The position numbers and the translations under genes are program-made. Positions 61,304 through 64,000 of a DNA stretch of 64,000 nt are shown here, piece after piece (position 1 is the stretch's first letter; each line of letters starts with the position of its first letter). The DNA is from Hydrogenovibrio sp. JE_KL2 (lineage in GTDB: Bacteria; Pseudomonadota; Gammaproteobacteria; Thiomicrospirales; Thiomicrospiraceae): assembly GCF_009296185.1 (NCBI RefSeq), contig NZ_WBJR01000001.1:496001-560000 (forward strand), written 5' to 3'. The notes under the pieces are model-generated. The model was not told where the DNA came from. It saw only the letters and a list, made by a program, of their open reading frames with translations, and made no database searches.

Positions 61304-61768
61304 ATGGAAAACACAGAACAGCAAACTCCTGAGCAACAACATCAAGATACTTTTGGGCAAATGCTTGGGGAGATTGTTTGGCTGATGTCGCAATCGCCAT
61401 ATCATAAAGGTCTTTTTATTTATGAACTTGAAGCTATGGTTTTTCTACCGCTCTCATTAAAACAGTTTCGTATCTATCGTATGGAAGACCGACCAGCCGC
61501 CGCCATTTTTTGGGCAAAGGTTTCTGATGACGTAGAAGAAAGACTTAAAGAAGGCAATGTTCGCATGAAGCCGGCAGATTGGCAAAGTGGCGAAAAGTAC
61601 TGGGTGGTGGATGTCATTGCACCTTATGGACAGGCTGAAAAATTAGTTGAAGACCTTCATAAAAAAATAAACCCAGAAGGAAGTTTGTTTTATTTGAAAA
61701 CCTCTGCTCAAGGGGAAAAAGAAGTAGTAGAAGTTAAGGCAGATGATGAAGCTCAACCTAGTCAATAA
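61304..61768 (+). CDS. hlyC: RTX toxin-activating lysine acyltransferase (HlyC family)
   Basis: Encodes 154 aa. The HlyC/RtxC family is recognised by FGQMLGEIVWLMSQSPYHKG with the catalytic His at about residue 34. SGEKYWVVDVIAPYG carries the catalytic Asp at about 103, and FRIYRMEDRPAAAIFWAKVSDDVEERL lies between. Such enzymes move a fatty acyl chain from acyl-carrier protein to internal lysines of RTX proteins. Its presence implies an acylated substrate. The gene lies between the HlyD and TolC-like genes, not before the toxin gene as in hlyCABD. GAGGTAAGGAAAC gives the ribosome site. Confidence 0.9.
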   Translation: MENTEQQTPEQQHQDTFGQMLGEIVWLMSQSPYHKGLFIYELEAMVFLPLSLKQFRIYRMEDRPAAAIFWAKVSDDVEERLKEGNVRMKPADWQSGEKYWVVDVIAPYGQAEKLVEDLHKKINPEGSLFYLKTSAQGEKEVVEVKADDEAQPSQ

Positions 61769-63080
61769 AGGCATTAAAGCCAGTGTTCTTGCTTGCTTGA
61801 GCTTTTGTTCGGGCAGCGCGATGGCAGAAAACCTATATCAAATTTTTTCCGATGTAGCGCAGAACCATCCTAAGTTACAAATGGCGATAGATGATGTGCA
61901 AATAGCCCGTTTTCAGAAAGAGCAAGCCTTCGGTAACTTCATGCCATCTGTTGACATGATCACCACTGCAAATCGCTCTCAAAATAATCTGGATTACGAA
62001 AAGTATGAGCTAGATGTGCGCCAGCCTCTGTTTGACTTGAACAGTTGGTACACCAACGACCGTCAATATTACAACCAGCAAAAAGTTGCGCTGCAACAAC
62101 GACTCACACGTGACCAACTGATTTTGAATGTTGCAGGTATATTCACGGAAGGGCTCATTGCCAAACAAAATATACAACTTTCACAAGAACAAGTGTCGCA
62201 GTCTAAGATGCTTCTAGAAAAAGCTGAGTTAAGTGCCAAGCTTGGCTCTGGTTCCGAGTTGGATATACAAAGAGCAAAGTCCGATCTCTATGCCAATATT
62301 GCAGATGCGATTGAAGCCAAAAACCGTTACCAGCTATCGCTTCTCAATCTAAGCAGACTAGCTCATCAACAGATTAATTCATTGGATGTTAAAACGACGG
62401 ATGACAGTAATATAGATATTGCTCCTAAAGACTCCGAAATTAATGCCACTTTTAACCACTATTGGCAGCAAACTCTTGATAACAACCATGAGATCAAAAA
62501 AGAGCAAGCAGAACTCAATATGAATCAAAGTGACATCAAGTCACGACGTTCGCAATATTGGCCTAAGATAGATTTGGTAGGTTCTGTGATTCGCCAAGAA
62601 AACCATGGTGTCGTGACAGATCAACTCAAACATAGTGAAGACACAAATGTTGCCATTGAGTTTACCTGGAATCTATTTCAAGGGTTTAAAACCAATGCCG
62701 CCGTTGATGAACAAAAAAAGACATATGAAAAAACCGAGTCTAGTCATGAAGACAAGAGGCTCGACTTGCAACAGCATATCCAACAGTTGGTATCAGAAAT
62801 CTACAACAACCAACAGCAATACCTGGCACTAAAAAACTCTATTCGCTATCGCGAAAAGTCTTACGAACAAGCCCATAAAAAATGGGAACTGGGTATGGAA
62901 GAGTTTATTAATGTTCAAAAAGAAAAAGTAGATTTGTTTAAGGCTAAACGACAAGCGGTAGAACTTAACTATAAAACATGGTTAAGATATTTAGAGTTAA
63001 AAAGTACCGTTGGAACCCTTGAGTTGGATGACCTCAAATCCATGACATCCAGTCTCACGGATATTACGCTCGGTGTTTAA
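61743..63080 (+). CDS. TolC-family outer membrane efflux protein
   Basis: Encodes 445 aa, beginning with a signal peptide (about 1-28, cleavage near SGSAMA-EN). Two TolC-type repeats with long helices and beta strands follow (QFGNFMPSVDMITTANRSQNN-like N-half; SRRSQYWPKIDLVGSVIRQ and FTWNLFQGFKTNAAV in the C-half). It should form the trimeric outer membrane duct for the ABC-HlyD pair. The start overlaps the acyltransferase gene by 26 bases; ATG 61746 is an alternative. Operon-encoded rather than the housekeeping TolC. Confidence 0.9.
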   Translation: MMKLNLVNKGIKASVLACLSFCSGSAMAENLYQIFSDVAQNHPKLQMAIDDVQIARFQKEQAFGNFMPSVDMITTANRSQNNLDYEKYELDVRQPLFDLNSWYTNDRQYYNQQKVALQQRLTRDQLILNVAGIFTEGLIAKQNIQLSQEQVSQSKMLLEKAELSAKLGSGSELDIQRAKSDLYANIADAIEAKNRYQLSLLNLSRLAHQQINSLDVKTTDDSNIDIAPKDSEINATFNHYWQQTLDNNHEIKKEQAELNMNQSDIKSRRSQYWPKIDLVGSVIRQENHGVVTDQLKHSEDTNVAIEFTWNLFQGFKTNAAVDEQKKTYEKTESSHEDKRLDLQQHIQQLVSEIYNNQQQYLALKNSIRYREKSYEQAHKKWELGMEEFINVQKEKVDLFKAKRQAVELNYKTWLRYLELKSTVGTLELDDLKSMTSSLTDITLGV

Positions 63081-63099
63081 AAGAGTTAAGTAGAATTCT

Positions 63100-63195
63100 A
63101 TGAAACAAGCGATGTTATTAGGTAAGCAAAAGACATTAAAAATCTGCCAGGTTGGGGTAGTGTTTGAGATTGGCATGGAATGCATTAATGAGTAA
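63100..63195 (+). CDS. Possible small ORF carrying the dispersed repeat
   Basis: A 31-codon frame (MKQAMLLGKQKTLKICQVG...) runs through the repeat copy at 63139 and ends overlapping the next gene's ATG at 63188. The repeat is read as KICQVG, the same frame as in the methyltransferase linker. AAGAGTTAAG upstream is a weak ribosome site. It may be chance; coding status is unproven. Confidence 0.25.
   Translation: MKQAMLLGKQKTLKICQVGVVFEIGMECINE
63139..63158 (+). repeat. Dispersed repeat copy 13 (AAAATCTGCCAGGTTGGGGT)
   Basis: Full forward 20-base copy between the TolC-like and membrane-protein genes, inside the otherwise atypical secretion block. It has no inverted partner. Confidence 0.95.
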
Positions 63196-63805
63196 TCAAA
63201 AGATATTGAATAAAAAAAACGAAAGGATGCAAACAGCTATTGTATTAGCGCCGTTTGTACTCTTGCTGGTTTGGAATGTCGTGTTTTTTTATACTGATTG
63301 GTGGGAAGTGTATTTAAAACCTATTGGTTTACATACATGGTTTGAACATCAGCAATGGCTACAGTCAACCTATAATGGACTTGAAACAAGAATTTATCAG
63401 CATGATGTTGATGCTCAAAAATATATGGTACTGATTTGTTGGGGGGTATTGTGGGCGATTGTGCTTGGTCTATTTTTATTAGCTATGTCCATAAAGTGGA
63501 TTTTGTATGGAAATTCAAAGCCAGTCATACAAACCAATGTTAAAACAGGTGTTTCTACGTACGTATTGTTTTTTGTCGTTCTTATGATGCTTGTGGCTAC
63601 TCCATATATTTATATAGTAAATTACGGTGAATTTACTACATCATATGTAGGGAAGTTTGTAACGACACCAGGTTTGGCAAGTTTAATTTTTTGGCAATTT
63701 ATGAATATAGGTATGTTGTGGTTTGTTCCGATATTGGTATTTCTTACAGTGTACCTGCTAATTTCCGATTGTAAAAAGATGTTGAAGAAAGTCATTAAGA
63801 GTTGA
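63188..63805 (+). CDS. Unknown membrane protein with four predicted helices
   Basis: Encodes 205 aa from ATG 63188; a TTG eight codons earlier is less likely. Hydrophobic segments lie at about 15-36, 80-105, 121-142 and 163-188, with an aromatic-rich region between the first two (TDWWEVYLKPIGLHTWFEHQQWL). The sequence is AT-rich, with many Phe, Ile, Val and Trp codons. I do not recognise a family. Position directly after the type I secretion genes suggests, but does not show, a link with the secreted product. Confidence 0.65.
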   Translation: MSNQKILNKKNERMQTAIVLAPFVLLLVWNVVFFYTDWWEVYLKPIGLHTWFEHQQWLQSTYNGLETRIYQHDVDAQKYMVLICWGVLWAIVLGLFLLAMSIKWILYGNSKPVIQTNVKTGVSTYVLFFVVLMMLVATPYIYIVNYGEFTTSYVGKFVTTPGLASLIFWQFMNIGMLWFVPILVFLTVYLLISDCKKMLKKVIKS

Positions 63806-63834
63806 TATGAATAACTTCAACAAAGGGGAAAGTA

Positions 63835-63939
63835 ATGAGCACTAATGAAACAACTAAGTTAGATCCAATTTATGTAGTTGCTGACCCTGAGAGAAACAAC
63901 CTATCCGAGAGCGAAATCAATGGGGTCAGACTCGATTGA
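63835..63939 (+). pseudogene. N-terminal remnant of a gene interrupted by a RAYT element
   Basis: A good ribosome site (AAAGGGGAAA) precedes ATG 63835. The frame gives MSTNETTKLDPIYVVADPER and ends at TGA 63937 after 34 codons. The last codons (NGVRLD) are made by TGGGGTCAGACTCGATTGAT, the sequence that commonly precedes RAYT transposase genes. The original gene therefore probably continued and was cut at about 63919. Being next in the secretion block, it could have encoded the exported protein; this is inference. Confidence 0.5.
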
Positions 63940-63963
63940 TTTTGGGTTTTATGTAAATTAATT

Positions 63964-64000
63964 ATGGCAAGGCTTCCACGTTTCAATATTCCAGGCCAAA
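63964..64000 (+). CDS. REP-associated tyrosine transposase (RAYT, Y1_Tnp), start only
   Basis: Twelve residues (MARLPRFNIPGQ) before the window ends match the very conserved N-terminus of IS200-like RAYT/REP-associated tyrosine transposases. The upstream TGGGGTCAGACTCGATTGATTTT (from 63920) is the leader often seen with them. The HUH and catalytic Tyr motifs lie beyond the window. It would process single-stranded REP hairpins. Confidence 0.65.
   Translation, partial: MARLPRFNIPGQ

Noticed and set aside
63835-63939. Treating the 34-codon ORF as a complete small gene
   Set aside because: Its last codons derive from the sequence that normally precedes RAYT genes, so truncation is the better reading.

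Overview
The window is one contiguous piece of a gammaproteobacterial chromosome. Gene content and order (hflX-hflK-hflC-hisZ-purA, clpS-clpA/infA/aat, rimP-nusA-infB-rbfA-truB, rpsO-pnp, acs-yjcH-actP), a monomeric NADP isocitrate dehydrogenase, AcnB, and moderate GC fit the sulfur-oxidising Thiomicrospira/Hydrogenovibrio/Thiomicrorhabdus group. That placement is inferred from family resemblance, not from a search.

Layout. 1-5313: end of hflX, then hflK, hflC, a DUF2065 gene, hisZ and purA. 5361-10635: a CheY-like receiver (-), ppiD (+), then a minus-strand block (cupin, hflD, mnmA, rluE). 10852-19262: monomeric icd, a two-receiver GGDEF protein, phnA, a DnaJ-like protein, clpS-clpA and infA. 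19380-30701: aat, dnaE, then an acetate module (acs, yjcH, actP, a CNB-CBS-DUF294 protein, a DEDDh exonuclease). 30727-40906: a transcription/translation/RNA-decay supercluster (structured leader RNA, rimP, nusA, infB, rbfA, truB, a degenerate-rhodanese/methyltransferase fusion, a cyclic-nucleotide-binding protein, rpsO, pnp). 41076-57014: M16C protease, Tat/lipobox lipoprotein, roxA-like, purB, a MITE-like element, mntH, acnB, a membrane diguanylate cyclase, S49 peptidase, uvrC, pgsA. 57134-57447: tRNA-Gly, tRNA-Cys, tRNA-Leu. 57802-64000: an AT-richer accessory block holding a type I secretion operon with an RTX-type lysine acyltransferase, an unknown four-helix membrane protein, an ORF apparently cut short, and the start of a REP-associated tyrosine transposase (RAYT).

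The most unusual feature is a short dispersed repeat, AAAATCTGCCAGGTTGGGGT. It occurs at eleven loci, with thirteen recognisable copies counting inverted pairs, in both orientations. Copies lie between genes, as inverted pairs acting as terminators (purB, mntH, and degenerately acs and clpA), and inside coding sequences (dnaE, uvrC, a GGDEF gene over its catalytic motif, and a methyltransferase linker). This pattern resembles a DNA-uptake signal sequence. A REP family mobilised by a RAYT like the one at the right edge is the main alternative.

Other notable items are a probable structured RNA with its own promoter and terminator ahead of rimP, a long pnp leader hairpin, a promoter buried in a terminator before rpsO, and a 262-bp element with 24-bp terminal inverted repeats and a TTAT target duplication. 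No CRISPR array, rRNA, prophage or plasmid replication gene was seen.
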